Shown here piece after piece: positions 10,962 to 23,813 of a DNA stretch of 64,000 bases. Origin of the DNA: Sclerodactyla briareus. Lineage: Eukaryota > Echinodermata > Holothuroidea > Dendrochirotida > Sclerodactylidae. The translations under genes and the position numbers were made by a program. The stretch lies in contig JAODTK010000810.1 of assembly GCA_026419785.1 (NCBI GenBank), positions 124,001 to 188,000 of the forward strand, in the 5' to 3' direction. The notes below the pieces were generated by a model. The model did no database searches. It was given only the letters and a program-made list of their open reading frames with translations, and was not told the origin of the DNA. Each line of letters begins with the position of its first letter. The stretch's first letter is position 1.

Positions 10962-11589
10962 GAAAAAACAGTATATAGTCGATACCAAACCGCAAAAGGC
11001 AAACACACCGATAGAATTTAACAGGTTTTTTTCAACGGGAATGTGTGAATATTAACCAAATTTTCGTTCAAAATACAATAAAAGTAGGTGTTTTATATAT
11101 CATTTTTCTGGTCTCAGTTGAGCATCCAGAAAATGAGAACGAAGATCAACCGATGAATAAGAAATCGTTTTCCGTCAAGACTGGCAGGTGAGCTAATAAA
11201 TATTGCCAAACATACCGAACATGACCATGCTCAGTCCTTCCCCTCCCGCCCTGTTCTACGTACAAGCAAGTTGCCCCGCATTGGATTAGATAATTCGGAA
11301 ATACTCGCAAGAGTGATATGTGGAATAGCCGCCCTGCAGATGTTGTTTGGTTCATAGTGTAATGCCTCCAAGAACAGTCTTGGCTTATGACATTCTTGAA
11401 TGGCGGGGAAATTCCTTGAGTCCTATTGTTCTTTCCACTTTGGTTGTTGTAGTTCCAGGGTCGTTCGCTGTTCCTTCCTGTTCCTTTTCCTACTCAACTT
11501 AGGATAAGACATGAGACAGATAAGACAGATAAGGTAGGTATCCCCAAGAATATTCCCACATTCCCAATAATCCCACTGTAGCTCACAGC
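10962..11589. other. No feature recognised
   Basis: Unique sequence; only short chance frames. Near 11,510 the word 'gacagataag' is repeated. Confidence 0.4.
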
Positions 11590-13135
11590 CTGATAATCAT
11601 ATGGTTTGATATCCAGTACAGGCTCCCTGTCCTTGAGGGTCATCATTTATGAGGTTCAATATCCTCACTGGGTTGCTATTCATATTGAGAAAAAGGGTAC
11701 ATTGGTCATAAGGTTTGTTACTCATTGGGGTGACAAAAGGTTCGACATTCATAATGAAGCAAAGAGGTCGTAATAATTGATCTACAAAAGGCTCGTTATT
11801 CATGACAGAACTAAAGGATTGATATCGGTTTCCTAATAGAGCGAATAGTTCGTGTTTCATAAATCTACAAAAAGGTTCGTTATTCATAAAGAACAAAAGG
11901 TTTGACATCCATATTGGAGCGAACGCTTCGTAATTCATAATCGACGAAGCGATAGTAACGTTTGTTATCCATAATGAGGCAAGAGGTTGCTATTCCTACT
12001 GAAGCAAAAGGTTTGATATCCATTATAGGACAAAGGGTTCGTAATTTTTAATCGACAAAAGGTTTGTTATTCCTATTGGGACAGAGGGCTCAATATTCAA
12101 AACAGACCAAGAGATTACTAAGAGATTACCATTTCATAGTCGACAAACACGTTCATATGTCAGGAAGGGGCAAAAGATTCGATATACATATTAGAACAGA
12201 GGGTTTGTAATCCTTAAACGGATTGTCGTCAATTAAAATCAATCTTATAAACAGATATACTGCACCAGCAATTTAGATAAATTCGAACCAAATGGTATAT
12301 TCCACTCATTTGTTCTGTCCGAATAAAATTTATATATAAATATTGAAAGTATGTGATTCCGATATCTGCACATTACGATATTTGTCGTGACGCCATGCAG
12401 AATTCGCCGTCGCTTGTTCGCTGTAACGTTTAGCAGACGACAATCCATCTTTAATTGACGAAAAGTTCTGTGATAACGATATGACAAAATGTTCGATATC
12501 CCATTACAGATATTGGGTCGCCAGGGGGTTAAGACCAACGTCCTCTTCGTCCGAGTTAATGACCACTATGTATGGAGAAGACCACCGTGTACGAACAGAA
12601 AATAATTTACTTTTATCTGGTTTATAATTCCTAAAACGGGGAAGGGGAAGAAGCAGTGCCTCTGGATGAATCTACGAACAAAGCTATAATATGACACTTC
12701 GCGGACCAAAGTAGCAAATGGCCACGTCATGCCCCTGGGCCACATGGACCGCCCTATGTCAGTCCTGATATCATAACGACTGGTGACGTCACAAACAAGT
12801 GCATATTGGAATAAATAAAGTTCCACCCCGATATACGGTACCACATACGCGATCATACCCAAATTAGTACCCTCACTCGATTTTGGAGGGGGGGCGGACA
12901 TTCCCCTGCATTCTTTAAAGAATTACACAATGATTCATTTGTTCGAATATGAATTACGAATCCTTTTTCTTCTATGAATATCGAACATTTTGCCTTATCA
13001 CAAATAACGAACCTCTTTGTCAATTATAAATTTCGAACTCTTTTCCTATCACGAATATTGACCCCTTTGTTCCACTAAGAGTAGCGGACCTCTCCGCCAA
13101 TCATGAATTACAGACCTTTCATCTATTATGCTGTG
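11590..13135. mobile_element. Fold-back array: short tandem units in opposite orientations
   Basis: From 11,590 to about 12,220 a degenerate unit of roughly 30-35 bp recurs about 18 times (theme 'aggttcgttattcataat' then 'gacaaa'); a few more units lie around 12,455-12,515. From about 12,930 to 13,135 the same theme appears as its reverse complement ('attatgaat..cgaacct'; for example 'tcacaaataacgaacctc'). Arms of short tandem repeats in inverted orientation around a middle segment are the hallmark of fold-back transposons (Drosophila FB, sea urchin TU). The middle (12,225-12,925) shows no recognisable transposase; frames there (12,245-12,538 and 12,566-12,901 minus) are unrecognised. Confidence 0.55.
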
Positions 13136-13562
13136 AAGAAGGCCTGTACATAATAGGTTCGATCAGGTACTGGCATACGTGCCTGTGTATGTGTAAAAGC
13201 AAAAGCTGATAGATGAGACACCCTACTAAAAAATATTTGTTAAATTGAAAATGATATTATCCAATTGATTTGTTGCTATCTCCTATATAACAATTTGCAT
13301 ATTTTGTGAAAGGGTACCTTAATCTGCTTCACAAACAAAAGCTTGGATTACAAGCAGGCGTAAGGTCAACACGAATGATGCGAACCGACTTAAAAAAAAA
13401 CAAAAAAAACAAAAAAACACATCGTTGCTGTTGTCATGATGACTCAATTGTGAGTCACAATATGACAACGGACTTCTCCCTGTGATTACAGTTACACGGT
13501 GGAGCCATAAATGAAATTGATTCATTATATCCCCACATGGGGAATTATGGTTTTGGTCTTCG
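13136..13562. other. No gene; A-rich microsatellite at 13,392-13,418
   Basis: Contains an A-run interrupted by single C (A9-C-A8-C-A7). The remainder is unremarkable. Confidence 0.5.
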
Positions 13563-13640
13563 CCAGAGCCGCCGCTGCCGCCGTCTCTGTCTCCGCCGCC
13601 GCCGGACAATTTTCGTGTTAACGCGATATTTCCTCAATGC
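13563..13640. repeat. GCC-rich trinucleotide tract
   Basis: 'cgccagagccgccgctgccg' and the following 'ccgccgccgccgg' form a low-complexity block. Arginine- and glycine-rich frames across it are artefacts of composition. Confidence 0.7.
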
Positions 13641-13737
13641 ATTGTCGGATTGACTTAAAACTTCGAACACATGTTTATCGGAGGACATCTTGGATGGGTT
13701 GGAATGTGGGCGTCGCCGCACCACCACGGTCATTGTT

Positions 13738-13962
13738 GATTTTTACGAAACTTTTTCATCGCTGATTTGTGCGTTTCGGAACATGGCGATTGTTTGGGAC
13801 CATTTTTCGTTCTCACTCTATGGGACCTCACCTGGCAGCCATTTTGGTTTTTTTACGAAACTTTTTTATCGCAGATTTGCGCATTTTGGAACATCGCGAT
13901 CATTCTGAGACCAACTTTCGTTCTAACCTCATCGGACCCCAAACATCATGATCTCAGGCGTT
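13738..13962 (+). repeat. Tandem pair of about 112-bp units
   Basis: Unit 1 (13,738-13,850) and unit 2 (13,851-13,962) share 'tttttacgaaactttttcat', 'gcggaacatggcga'-type words, 'gaccatttttcgttct' and 'tggacct/ggacccc'. The identity is partial, so the duplication is old. It lies about 0.5 kb upstream of the TRIM locus; there is no evidence that it is a regulator. Confidence 0.75.
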
Positions 13963-14488
13963 ATCAGATAAGATTGACATTGTCTCTCCACTGATTGCTC
14001 AAATGTGGGATATACACGTTGGCGGTTACTCGCCAGGCAATGTTTAGTTTCAATGATGAAAGCGGGAACGTTTTTGTCGTACAGTGTAGTTACTGTATAT
14101 TATAACAGCTTTCGTATCTCTCAGTCACATGTCCTCGTGGGTTTGGGACCGATTGTCATCGCGCTTAAGGTTCTGCGAGAGCAAATAGTCTAGTGTTCCG
14201 CGTCGATAGTGAACAAAATTATTTAAACTTAGCTTGTGGGTTCGAGGTGAACAAATAGGACCACAATGATGTGTCTCCCATATTCAATAACCACTCATTG
14301 ACTTTTCACAATATTTCACCAAATAGCCTCTCAAAAAGTTATGCGTCTACTTCTGTCGTAACGAAGAGCTAAAGAAGAAGGGCTAGTACTGGTTACTCAC
14401 CCTAGAACACTGCAATGCGCACATAATATATGTTGCCAAATCCTGAATCAGTCTAGTTCGCCCTCCTCCCTCTAGCTCGACCGTTGCT
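13963..14488. other. Upstream flank of the TRIM locus
   Basis: No TATA-type promoter or conserved element could be picked out with confidence. The minus-strand frame over 14,383-14,856 is the complement of the TRIM coding sequence. Confidence 0.35.
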
Positions 14489-16688
14489 ATGGCGGATAAA
14501 GCCGTGAAGGATATAAATGAAGACTTCCTTGTCTGCCCCATCTGCATGAGGCAGTTCGAGACACCGAAGATGCTGCCTTGTATCCATAGCTTCTGTGAAG
14601 AATGCCTGGGAAAGTATGCATCAAGACAAGAAGACAAGAATCTGTTGCCATGTCCGACGTGTCGAAAGGTCTGCAAGTTACCAGAAACTGGTGTGAAGGG
14701 TTTGCAAACTAATTTCCATTTAATCAATCTGGCCGAGAGAATATGCTTGCTCGGAAAGCTAACGTGCCTTGAGAGAAGGGTTTCGATTTGTGAATCGTGT
14801 AAAGGCGCGGAGGCAGTAGCGTTCTGCGTAGACTGCAGTTTTGCGATTTGCTCCAAATGTCAAGGTCACCACCGCCTATTCCCCGTGTTACGCGGACACG
14901 ATGTCATCCCTCTGGATGAGATTAGTGATCCGAAATTCCAGCTGGAATGGAAAACTTCCAAAACCCCTTATTGCGATCAACACACTTCGGAGAATTTACG
15001 ATTTTTCTGCAAGACCTGCTCGAGACTCGTCTGCAGAGATTGCACTATTATCGTCCATTCAAACTGATTGCATTGAGGCAATGAGCCAGCTCGAGAGTGC
15101 ACGAGATTCCCTTAGTAACCTCTTGCAACTAGTGACGAATGTCTGAAAAAAGGCGTAGATTTTGCTGACGAGGGAGAAAATTGTGCCGATAAAATTGAGA
15201 AGGCGAAGCAAAAACTAGAAATTGAAATCGATGAGCACTGTAAGGCAATGCTAGCAAAATTCGAGAAAGACTTACAGGCTAAAAAGGAAAGCATGGTTGC
15301 GAACATCACTGCGAGGTCAGCTTATGTAGAGGGGCGGAACGTGTGGCAAGAGAATGGATAGCAAGAATGAGGAATGCGCAGGAAATGGCGCGAAAACTTA
15401 TGGAGGAAAACAATCCCTGGGAAGTAATCGCTATGTCAGACAACATTGCCAAGGCATTCGATGAACTGAAGGAGGAATGTTTAACTTTGATTTGGTCGGA
15501 TTGCGATTCGAACCAGGAAGGTAAATTTACGCCATCACAAAATATTCCCGCCTGTAAGATCGGTTCGTACGAGTATCCAAATCATGACTTTGTGTTCGTG
15601 ACAAACAAAGATATTTCTTCCTTGTCAGTTCGACGTATCGACAGACAGAATCAATATTTGCAGGAAGGCTTATTCCCGCAATGTTCAGACAGAAAAATAT
15701 TCTTTAGAACTGCCTACCAAAATGCCCAAATTAGGTAAACTATTCGCGTGTTACGACCATTACAGTAGTATGATGTACTTCTGTTGGGGAACTACTGTGG
15801 CTAGCGTTTATTTGCATGATTCGATGTTACAACAGCGGGTGTTTCATGATGTTTGAGGTGTGAAACCAACGGTGATAAATGTAAAATTCAGTCAGTTTTG
15901 GTCGGCGTCCTAAGAGGTTGGCCCCGAACTGTATATATTGGAGATTCTTTACATTATAATATGATGACGGGTAGTGTACACATCCCCAGCAATAATCAAA
16001 TATACAGAAAAACGGTACTTTTGAAAGAGCGACACTTACACACTTAAAGCAACCTCTCCTGTATCCTACTTCCTGTCCTCACAAAATGATGTCCTATATT
16101 ACACGGAAGCCGATGGGTTAAACACGTTTGATTGGGGTGACCACAGTTATGATAGAAATTTGAAATCGATCCTCCCACAGATATCCTCGTCTCTCAGTCG
16201 AAAATCATATGGGCTGTTTGTCATGGCGACTTAGTGAGCGAGCAGAACAAGCAGCGCAAGCAGAACAAGCAATTTCAAAATTACAGTTCCCGCAAGTCTG
16301 ATAACTTCACAGTGTTCATCCTGTGGAGGGCTCTGTTAAAGGAGATGTAAAGACGTCCCTGTTCACGGGTGGGTGATTAAAGAATACCACACAGATACGA
16401 AGAAGGTGATTGGGGTTTTGGAGTGCCTACAAGGAAAGAAATGGCAACCCATGGCTTTGTATAATGTTTGTACTAGTGGCAGTAATCGCGGAGCCACAGA
16501 CATATACATCTGCGATCGCACCGGTACCATAATAAAGTATCAAAGAGGGCATATATGAGCCCTGTGCCATACATGAAGGTATAATGTTCCAGATTGACGG
16601 TAGTCTATATGCGACCAATCTCCCCATAGTTTTGTCAAGCAGCAACGGGGAACGCTGGCGAGCCTTTTTAGGCTATGATGGATATTAA
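14489..16688 (+). pseudogene. TRIM-family E3 ubiquitin ligase-like gene (TRIM56-like layout), frame broken
   Basis: The start ATG opens a 192-residue frame. It holds a C3HC4 RING (C16, C19, C31, H33, C36, C39, C55, C58), a B-box1-like zinc motif (C101, C104, C113, C116, C121, C124, H127, H137) and B-box2 (C162, H165, C174, C177, C182, C185, H190), cut by a stop at 15,067 where the last zinc ligands should follow. Downstream, in shifting frames, come a coiled-coil segment (15,070-15,500; E/K-rich, e.g. KIEKAKQKLEIEIDEHCKAM) and a C-terminal half to TAA at 16,686-16,688 (pieces DVLYYTEADGLNTFDWGD, KKVIGVLECLQGKKW, IYICDRTGTIIKYQ, GSLYATNLPIVLSSSNGERW). About 720 codons, as in TRIM56-type proteins. 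Such proteins attach ubiquitin through the RING, often in innate defence. At least seven frame changes are needed, so it is either a pseudogene or an error-rich read of a real intronless gene. An AGCAGAACAAGC repeat interrupts it at 16,241-16,271. The C-terminal fold is inferred. Confidence 0.8.
16241..16271 (+). repeat. AGCAGAACAAGC duplication inside the TRIM locus
   Basis: The word 'agcagaacaagc' occurs twice, separated by 'agcgca', and would add a Q/K/N-rich insert to the C-terminal half of the protein just after a stop at about 16,232. Confidence 0.7.
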
Positions 16689-18060
16689 CATGAAGCAGGC
16701 GGAACTCTCATGTACCTCCGGGACATGCAATCAGCAGTTATGACCGCAAGTTAAGCGAGTTATAGTTTCAAGTTTCTGGGTCCTATGATTGACGTTGGCA
16801 GGTCAGAAGTCACTTCTCATATATTTTTTCCTTCTTGAAATTTCAACTTCGTCACAAAATCAGGGGAAGTTGACGGCTGGAGATTTGGGCCTCGTTTCGA
16901 TTATTTAGGATATAATGACAATTTTTATTTATATTTCCTTAATATGACATATATAATATTATGATATCATTCCTGTGCGAGGAATTTAATAGAGCAGATC
17001 GAGAACTGTCAGGTGTATCAATGAGACGTATAGAAGTTACAGTTAATATAACCGTCACTTTTGTAAGGTTCTGGATTATTCCCCCCTAAAAGTTCCTGTA
17101 TTTTGTGCGCCCACTACTGTGATTTGTGCGACCACGTTCGTGAATAATTCGCCCACTTCTGCAATCATAATTCCCGCCTCTTTACCGTTTCCTCAGTCTC
17201 GATCTTTGTTCAGTATGTAACTACTTTCAAGGCCTAATTATTAGGCACGTAATCTCGGCTTGGCTTCAATCGTCAATCGAATTTGTAATTACGACTACAA
17301 GCCACGCCTGAGTGGTATAACCAGTTTTGTAATCGGTCATCCTATTGTGGTTCTGCAGTGACATACATTAGACCTGATCATCTTCCATAAAAAGGAAGCT
17401 TTCGTATCATATCCATGGAGGTTGCCGTGGATACAGCTATGACTGACTTTTTTTCTCAAGCGGATGATATTGACTTTTGAGTTGTGAATCGAGATTCCGT
17501 TGTTTCTAGGGATTTTGTCAACAGCCCGATTAGCTTGACAACCCGATTCAAACAATCTCAACGTCCTGGAATCGAGCACTTCATAGGCATAATTACCACT
17601 TGTACCAAACCACGTTGATGGCCGCTCACAACCGCAAATGGATTATATGGGATATCTTTTTCTAAAACCAATCAACGGCCGTATACATGAGCAGCTGTAT
17701 TTCTATAGTCTCCAGAACATATACAATTATTTAATCTTTACATTCATACCCCACGCCGTAGCCGGCACTTATGAAAATCCGATAGTAGGCTGTACCTAAC
17801 TTTCGTAAGCAGGTGTACTTCTATCTCGCACGCTTTGTTCCCAGACTTCGGCTCAGATGCGCTCACTGTAGTTCCCGTGATTGCTTCCGATTTGTTTAAA
17901 CTCTTCTCCGTCCACTAACAATTTCTTGTACCTCTGAGATGCTGTGATCGCCTAAAGGAATTTGGTTCGAATTTGATCACTTTGCTAACAAACACGCGGT
18001 TTATGGACATATGGCACCTCGGTTGAGTGATCGGGAGAGAGCATTTCCTGTTTTGGGTTA
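16689..18060. other. No feature recognised
   Basis: 3' flank of the TRIM locus. AT-rich near 16,920-16,970. No poly(A) signal clearly tied to the gene and no repeat identified. The minus-strand frame at 17,337-17,579 is unrecognised. Confidence 0.4.
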
Positions 18061-18877
18061 ATGACAGCCATCTATATGCAACCTACAGGTAACAATGACC
18101 AGCCTCATCTTAATACTGGATTAGTTACCCTATTGATACAGAATGACATACGCACAGCTCTGAGCAGAGGCGATGAGGTAGTCTGGTTTTCTTGTGTTTC
18201 ACAGCAGCAATTCTATATGGCTTCCTCTTTCCAACAAACGTTTCCTAATCAGTATAGGGTCATTGGGGGGACGTACAGCGTGGAGGCCGTATCTGGACAC
18301 CTTAGAGACTGCGTCCACGCTCCCCTGCTGCGTTCCACAGTACACGTCCACTGGTGCCGTTCTTGGGTGCGTTTTGCCCTTTTTTTTTTTTTTTTCGTTG
18401 ACGTAGCAGCAATGCTATTGGTATTGCGACTGGTTCCCTCGTTACATATACATACAGTTCGGTACTCATGTAACCAAGAAAAACAATCCACCCATTCGCC
18501 TTGGCCGCTGGATTTTCCAGACTTAGCAATTCCTATCATTTTCTTTCAGCGGCTCCATATTCTACACAACTTTGAACTGTTAATCCTCTATGAGAAGCGA
18601 CTGTGCTGGTTCTACTATTTCTTAATTACAATTGATATGATGACCAAATTCTTCAAAATATTCAGAAAACGGCGTGGTGAACTCTAAAGCGGGACAAGTT
18701 TTTCGTAGATATGATAACAATCTCCGTGAATATAACCTTCCTATTATTAAAACAGACCACCACGAGTGTAAAGAGAAGTTTAATTGGCATTACACAGAAA
18801 AATTGGAATTCTGGATTATATCGTTGAAATGTTTTGACGGATCGTTCGGACTGAAAGGTTACTTGAACACCAAGTGA
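18061..18877 (+). other. Unrecognised open readings, possibly exon relics
   Basis: Two adjacent readings stand out. At 18,061-18,300 a segment (e.g. GDEVVWFSCVSQQQFYM) continues open through a poly-T tract to 18,687, but the part after the T-run (18,380-18,395) looks random. At 18,674-18,877 a 67-codon reading with protein-like composition (e.g. HHECKEKFNWHYTEKLEFW) ends in a stop. I recognise no family and see no clear splice sites joining them. They may be chance frames. Confidence 0.2.
18380..18395. repeat. Poly-T tract
   Basis: Sixteen T. It could be the reverse complement of a retroposed poly-A tail, but no element body is recognised on its right side. Confidence 0.85.
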
Positions 18878-20319
18878 ACTGATTGTCTTAAAAGTGACTA
18901 CGAGCCGAGTTCCGTTCTTCAAAAGCAAATTGTGACTATTAGCTGATGAATTATTCACAGTAGCCTAATGTATTTTTTGTTATTTAATTTACAGGTAGTG
19001 AAACAAAGACAAAATTAATGGTTAGGTGAATAATTAATTACTCAATAGGAGTGAGTCACCGTGCCCCCACCTTCCCCTAAATGTCGCTCATGTTTATATA
19101 GTTGGCAAACAGACTCGGTTATAGATACGCTGTTACAACTACATCGATTGTTCTCTGTGAGTGTTCCGGGTCAAAGAGATGCTTCTAGGATATCTGCCAT
19201 CTATGTAGTCTCCTGTTATGTAGAGATACCCACCAATTGGTGTTAGCATAGAACAAAGAGGACATGACAATGTACATACCCACCTGGAATACACTCCCCC
19301 AAGACAGGTGTTTCTCTCTTCTGTCTGCCTCCGTGACGGGAATCTACTGCGTCATAATTGATTTTCTTTCCTTCTGCCCTTCTGTGCTAAATATTTGCTA
19401 ACGACTTGGTAGGTGCTCTGAGCGTAGCTGGTGCCGTAGCCAGGTTGTGTGCCAGGGAGGGCGAATAATTTACTCGAAGAGGTGGTTGTAACACCGTGCA
19501 CTAAGCTGCGCGTCACCGTCGGTTTGCGCCTATAGCGTTCCCAGCCCTTTTCATCATAACCCGATGCAGAAACTGACCTATTTTGGTCAAATCTATGACC
19601 GAACCATATTGCACTGTGATATCGTCAGTCAGAAATGTTAATTCCAAGGAAGGTTCCCCCATATTTTCTCAGTATGTCTTGAGAGAAAGCATAGTTGACA
19701 CCGTTACCTCACATCCATTTGCTAATTTTCTTACGTTGCTTATCGAAAATAGTGGGGGAGGAGTTTAGTCGTTTGGTCGAATTTCACGGCAGTTAGTAGG
19801 AACTGATGGTCGTCCAGATTTTTGGCCCGTTTTGTGCTAAAATCGTTCTGCCAAAATTCTGGGCCTCGAAAATTGTGGCAGTTTGCTACCCCCCTCCATG
19901 ACAATTCTCTGACAATGAAATATCCATTATATCAAGTGAGCTCTCTTTCCAAGAGAGTTCATGTTATAAGACAGAGCGAAGACATAATTTGTTACCACTC
20001 GCACCGCTTTGGTACAATAATTACGAACATATCAGCAACCTCATTACTTTTGGTACTGGATGACAACTTAATAGAATGCTCGCGTTACTCATAGAGAGCC
20101 CAACGTATATCGAAAAATCTTGGCTGCCTGGTCATCTGGTGTATACCTACAACACTGACATCGCCTATACAATAGTATCTACAAACTAGGAATGTTTTTT
20201 TTTTTAATATCCCCCATTCAGTTCTCAGTTATTTCTGAGGAGGCACTACCGCGCGCATTAACGCCCTCGCCGGTCTAGCTGTGATGTCGGCCCCACACAT
20301 TACCGATGCACTCAGTGTG
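18878..20319. other. No feature recognised
   Basis: Mixed-composition sequence with several short plus-strand frames (19,061-19,246; 19,583-19,768; 19,822-20,094). None is recognisable. A T9 tract is near 20,195. Confidence 0.4.
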
Positions 20320-20840
20320 GTTACATATACCTTTTTATTTGCTTTTGTTAGCTTTATAAATTTTCTTATGAAGTTCATGTAATATAAAAAAATATGAGGA
20401 GAACTTTGAACATGAAGTTATTTATACAATAAATTTCAATGAACATTCATATACAAATGTATAAATGTATATATAAATGATAAGAGAGTTACAGCAATCA
20501 CTTGAAAATCACGTAAAATTTATTGACTTCTTATATCACTCAATGCTATTATTATTCCATTGTTTATAACCCACAATTAAGTATATAATAAGTTTATAAT
20601 AAAATATATAATGTAATATGGAGGGAAGTAAACTAGAGACCCTGAAGGGCTTACCAAAAAGGCTTACTCCCAATGTAAATAATGATTCGAGTATAGAAAA
20701 CATGGAGAACATATCAATTCTGTTTCATTTTGTCTGTGAGTGTTTTCATTAAATATACTACTTTTTTCATTATATATACACGAAATACATTAAACATATA
20801 TGGGAAACATTGTATATACTAACTTACATGTAGGTGATGT
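20320..20840. other. Strongly AT-rich block
   Basis: Repeated 'tatata', 'aatgtat' and 'ataaat' words with almost no G/C clusters and no frame of note. It could be a scaffold-attachment-like region or a decayed element; nothing decides between these. Confidence 0.5.
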
Positions 20841-22844
20841 ATATGCATTGTGGGGTGAATCAGCTCCCCGACCCTCCGAGGAAGTTTGCTGTGTATGTTA
20901 TCCAAATATTATAAATGATTATGTGCATCCTAATGAAATCCAGAACTGAACAATTCAAGTAATATGGACTTACTACTTAATATGGAGTTTAATGTAGGAT
21001 TGTGTAGGTTGTTTCATTATTTCTTTGCCGCGTACATTTAAAAAGTTGCGCCCTAAGTAAAATCCGCGCACTGTTTTGGAAGAATTTCTGTTGTTGGCTA
21101 CACTAACGCTAATCCCAAATTCTAGTCCCCAACCATCAAAAAAGATATAATTGCTACGATGCATTGCTATCAGCCAATCAGAAAATACCTTCCGAAGCAG
21201 TGCGCATTAGTTGGATAATCGTGTTTCGTCAGCTTTATTTTTTTCAGCAGCTGATTGATTTTCTATATTTTTTTAAACTTTATTACCACTGATCCACACC
21301 AATTCTTTTTGCGATTGACTATGTTCCAAATACAGCAATAAAATGACGCCAACTACACGCCACGTTGAACTATCGGTAGTTTCGAAAATGTTTGCCGTGG
21401 TTTCATATTCATTCTTCCAAAAAAAAAAAAACTGCAATTGAAACATAAACGTGAAACAAAATAAGTTATTTCCCGGAGTTTTTCGATTATTTGTATTAAA
21501 ATTGTATATCTTCTCTTCTCAAATTGTGCTATAAATGTGCTACCGCATGAGTTTAAATGTAAAACGAGTTTACTGAAGAAGGATAAAGGCCAAGTCCACC
21601 CGTGCAATTGGGGGGCGTGGTGGCTCGTAGGTAGGAAGGAGAACTCAAAACGGCCAGGTAAACGCCATGGGTATAGAAAAAACGTCCTTTGTATGACAAA
21701 ACATTGCGCCCCCCCATGAGGAGGCACTAGTAAGCGACGTCCAGACCCGACGGCTGACAGTGGGGCATTCGATTTTGAGGAGAATAAATCATAACGAAGT
21801 TCCAGATTTCCCAGGACGACAATCACGCTGGTTTTCGGAGTACCCTTCTGAAAATCATTGGCCCACCCCCCAAATCCGAGAAGATTTTAAATACTGGGAG
21901 GCTGGGGACGCCACTGAAAGGGAGATCTCCAAACGAGGTATTTTAGATAAACTCAGATATTCCATCTTCCAATGGACGATAGCACTCATGGAAATCTTCC
22001 TGAGCGAGTGCCACAGATAGTATTAACTTACCGAGTTTATCGACGACCACGCCCAGTGGCAATTCAATCGTTATTGTCGTCGGTTGGCCGACTTGGTTGT
22101 AACGCCTGCCTCATGGGGTTAGTCGGATGCTCTTATGACCTTCATAGTTGTGGGGCAATAGATGGTATGCCCTACTCTATTGTTCATGCGAATGTCATGC
22201 AAACGGTGCAAGAGTATCTTTGACCGACTGGATATTGGCCCAGCAACACAAAAAACGGTTTCAACGACATTTAATAGAGCTTCTAAAAATGTTTTTACAC
22301 ATCGAAAATTCTATTCTACTCTGTTCCAACGTTTTCTAATGCTATATTATCGTATAAGAATAAAAAAACTGCACAAAAAGTTCCTCTAACTAATTATTGC
22401 ACCACAAAAAAACTTGTGTTATCGAACATTAGACGAAGCGTTTTCGGTTGCTGGGGGGTATGCGATAGACAGATTGCTTTCCTATAATCATATCGTTGGT
22501 TCAATCTGGTAACATTCTCTGTGTAGGGAGCGTATGGTCAGGGAATTTTGTTTCAGGTTTATACTTCAGGCAAAGCCTGTTCACTGCTCGTCTCAGGGAG
22601 GAAATGATAATGAGTACGATGGACAAACAGAATGGATCAAGTTCCATCTTTGAAGAAGAGTTATGAATTATCTTGATTGGATAGGCGTACGGCAACTGAT
22701 TGCTCTCTGGTAAAATAATAGTAACTGTAAGGAACACATCGGGGTTCTTACAATAGGACAATTTAAACTTTACGTCGTTGAGTGTAGTCTATCTGTGTTA
22801 TTAATAGTAGACAATTGATCTGTGAAGATCGGCTAACCTGATGT
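20841..22844. other. No supported gene
   Basis: Frames at 21,353-21,826 (minus, 157 codons), 21,760-22,020 and 21,972-22,389 overlap each other in different frames and strands and match nothing known to me. An A13 run at 21,419-21,431 is present. Confidence 0.4.
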
Positions 22845-22865
22845 AAAAAAAAAAAAAAAAAAAAA
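22845..22865. repeat. Poly-A tract (A21)
   Basis: Follows 'aacctgatgt' and precedes 'cttgaacttgatcg'. It may be the tail of a retroposed sequence ending here on the plus strand, but no body could be recognised to its left. Confidence 0.85.
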
Positions 22866-23813
22866 CTTGAACTTGATCGAATTTCACTCATGCCCTAGCA
22901 CTGATATGTTAAACTATTCTCCCATGCCTCTGGGTTCTGATGCCAAAAGCAAATAACCTTCCAACCCATACCTCAAGAGGATAAAATAAACGAATACTTA
23001 ATCAGAACGTTCACTAATACAAAACTAGACGAAGGACTAGTGCACTGAGAATCCCTATAGTCCCTTCCAGTCACGGTAGAGTGTTTTACAGTATATTATG
23101 GATCGATTAACTTTCCAAAATTATCAATTCAAACAAAGATTTCCAAAATTTCATGGCCTCAAGTCGGTAACATCCCGTCCTAGAAATACTCGGACACTGA
23201 GAACATGCGACACAAGTTTAGTCCACGCTCCGACAGTGAAGTTAGCCAAAAGGTGGCGTAGCCTAGCTTACGTCATATACTGGTGATAGTATGTAGCTGG
23301 AGTGAAGTTCGATGCTCAAGAATTGGTGAAAATTTTCAACCGTATTCAGGCCCATTTGAATTTTAAACCTCATTTACAGTGATGCACGAGCCTAAATATT
23401 CGTTCGGCAATCGACCCATTTTGGGGAATAATAGTTTTTCCTTTTTTTCTTTAGTTTCTCGCAATTGTTCCGTGCCATATTTGCGATCAAGTGTACCGAC
23501 ACTTCACATCAAAATACGAAAAGAGTGCGGAAGATGATTGCTGAGGATCCCACATACAGGTCATAAAAACGGTAAAATGGTAACTGGTGATAGTTCATTT
23601 TAAGATCTTCAGGCCTGTGCATGTTGGAAGACTCTCATATGCAAAGATAACCGCAAAATGGGTCTAGTCGCTTCTGGATGAGTGAGTCTACAGTCGAGTC
23701 GACAGACAAGACTGGAAGATACGTAATTACACAGGAAACATCATTTAACATATCAATATGTTAGTACCTTCACGAAGTACCACATGGACAGCAGGCGTAA
23801 CGCCACTCAGGGT
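22866..23813. other. No feature recognised
   Basis: Unique sequence with a few short frames; no repeat structure seen. Confidence 0.4.

Noticed and set aside
13319..13733. Gly/Asp- and Arg-rich minus-strand readings
   Set aside because: Arise from a GCC trinucleotide tract and A-runs.
14383..14856. 157-codon minus-strand reading
   Set aside because: Complement of the RING/B-box coding region of the TRIM locus.
18061..18687. Single 208-codon gene
   Set aside because: The second half is opened by a poly-T run and looks random; only parts were kept as a low-confidence note.
21353..21826. 157-codon minus-strand reading
   Set aside because: Crosses a poly-A tract and has overlapping frames on the other strand; no recognisable family.
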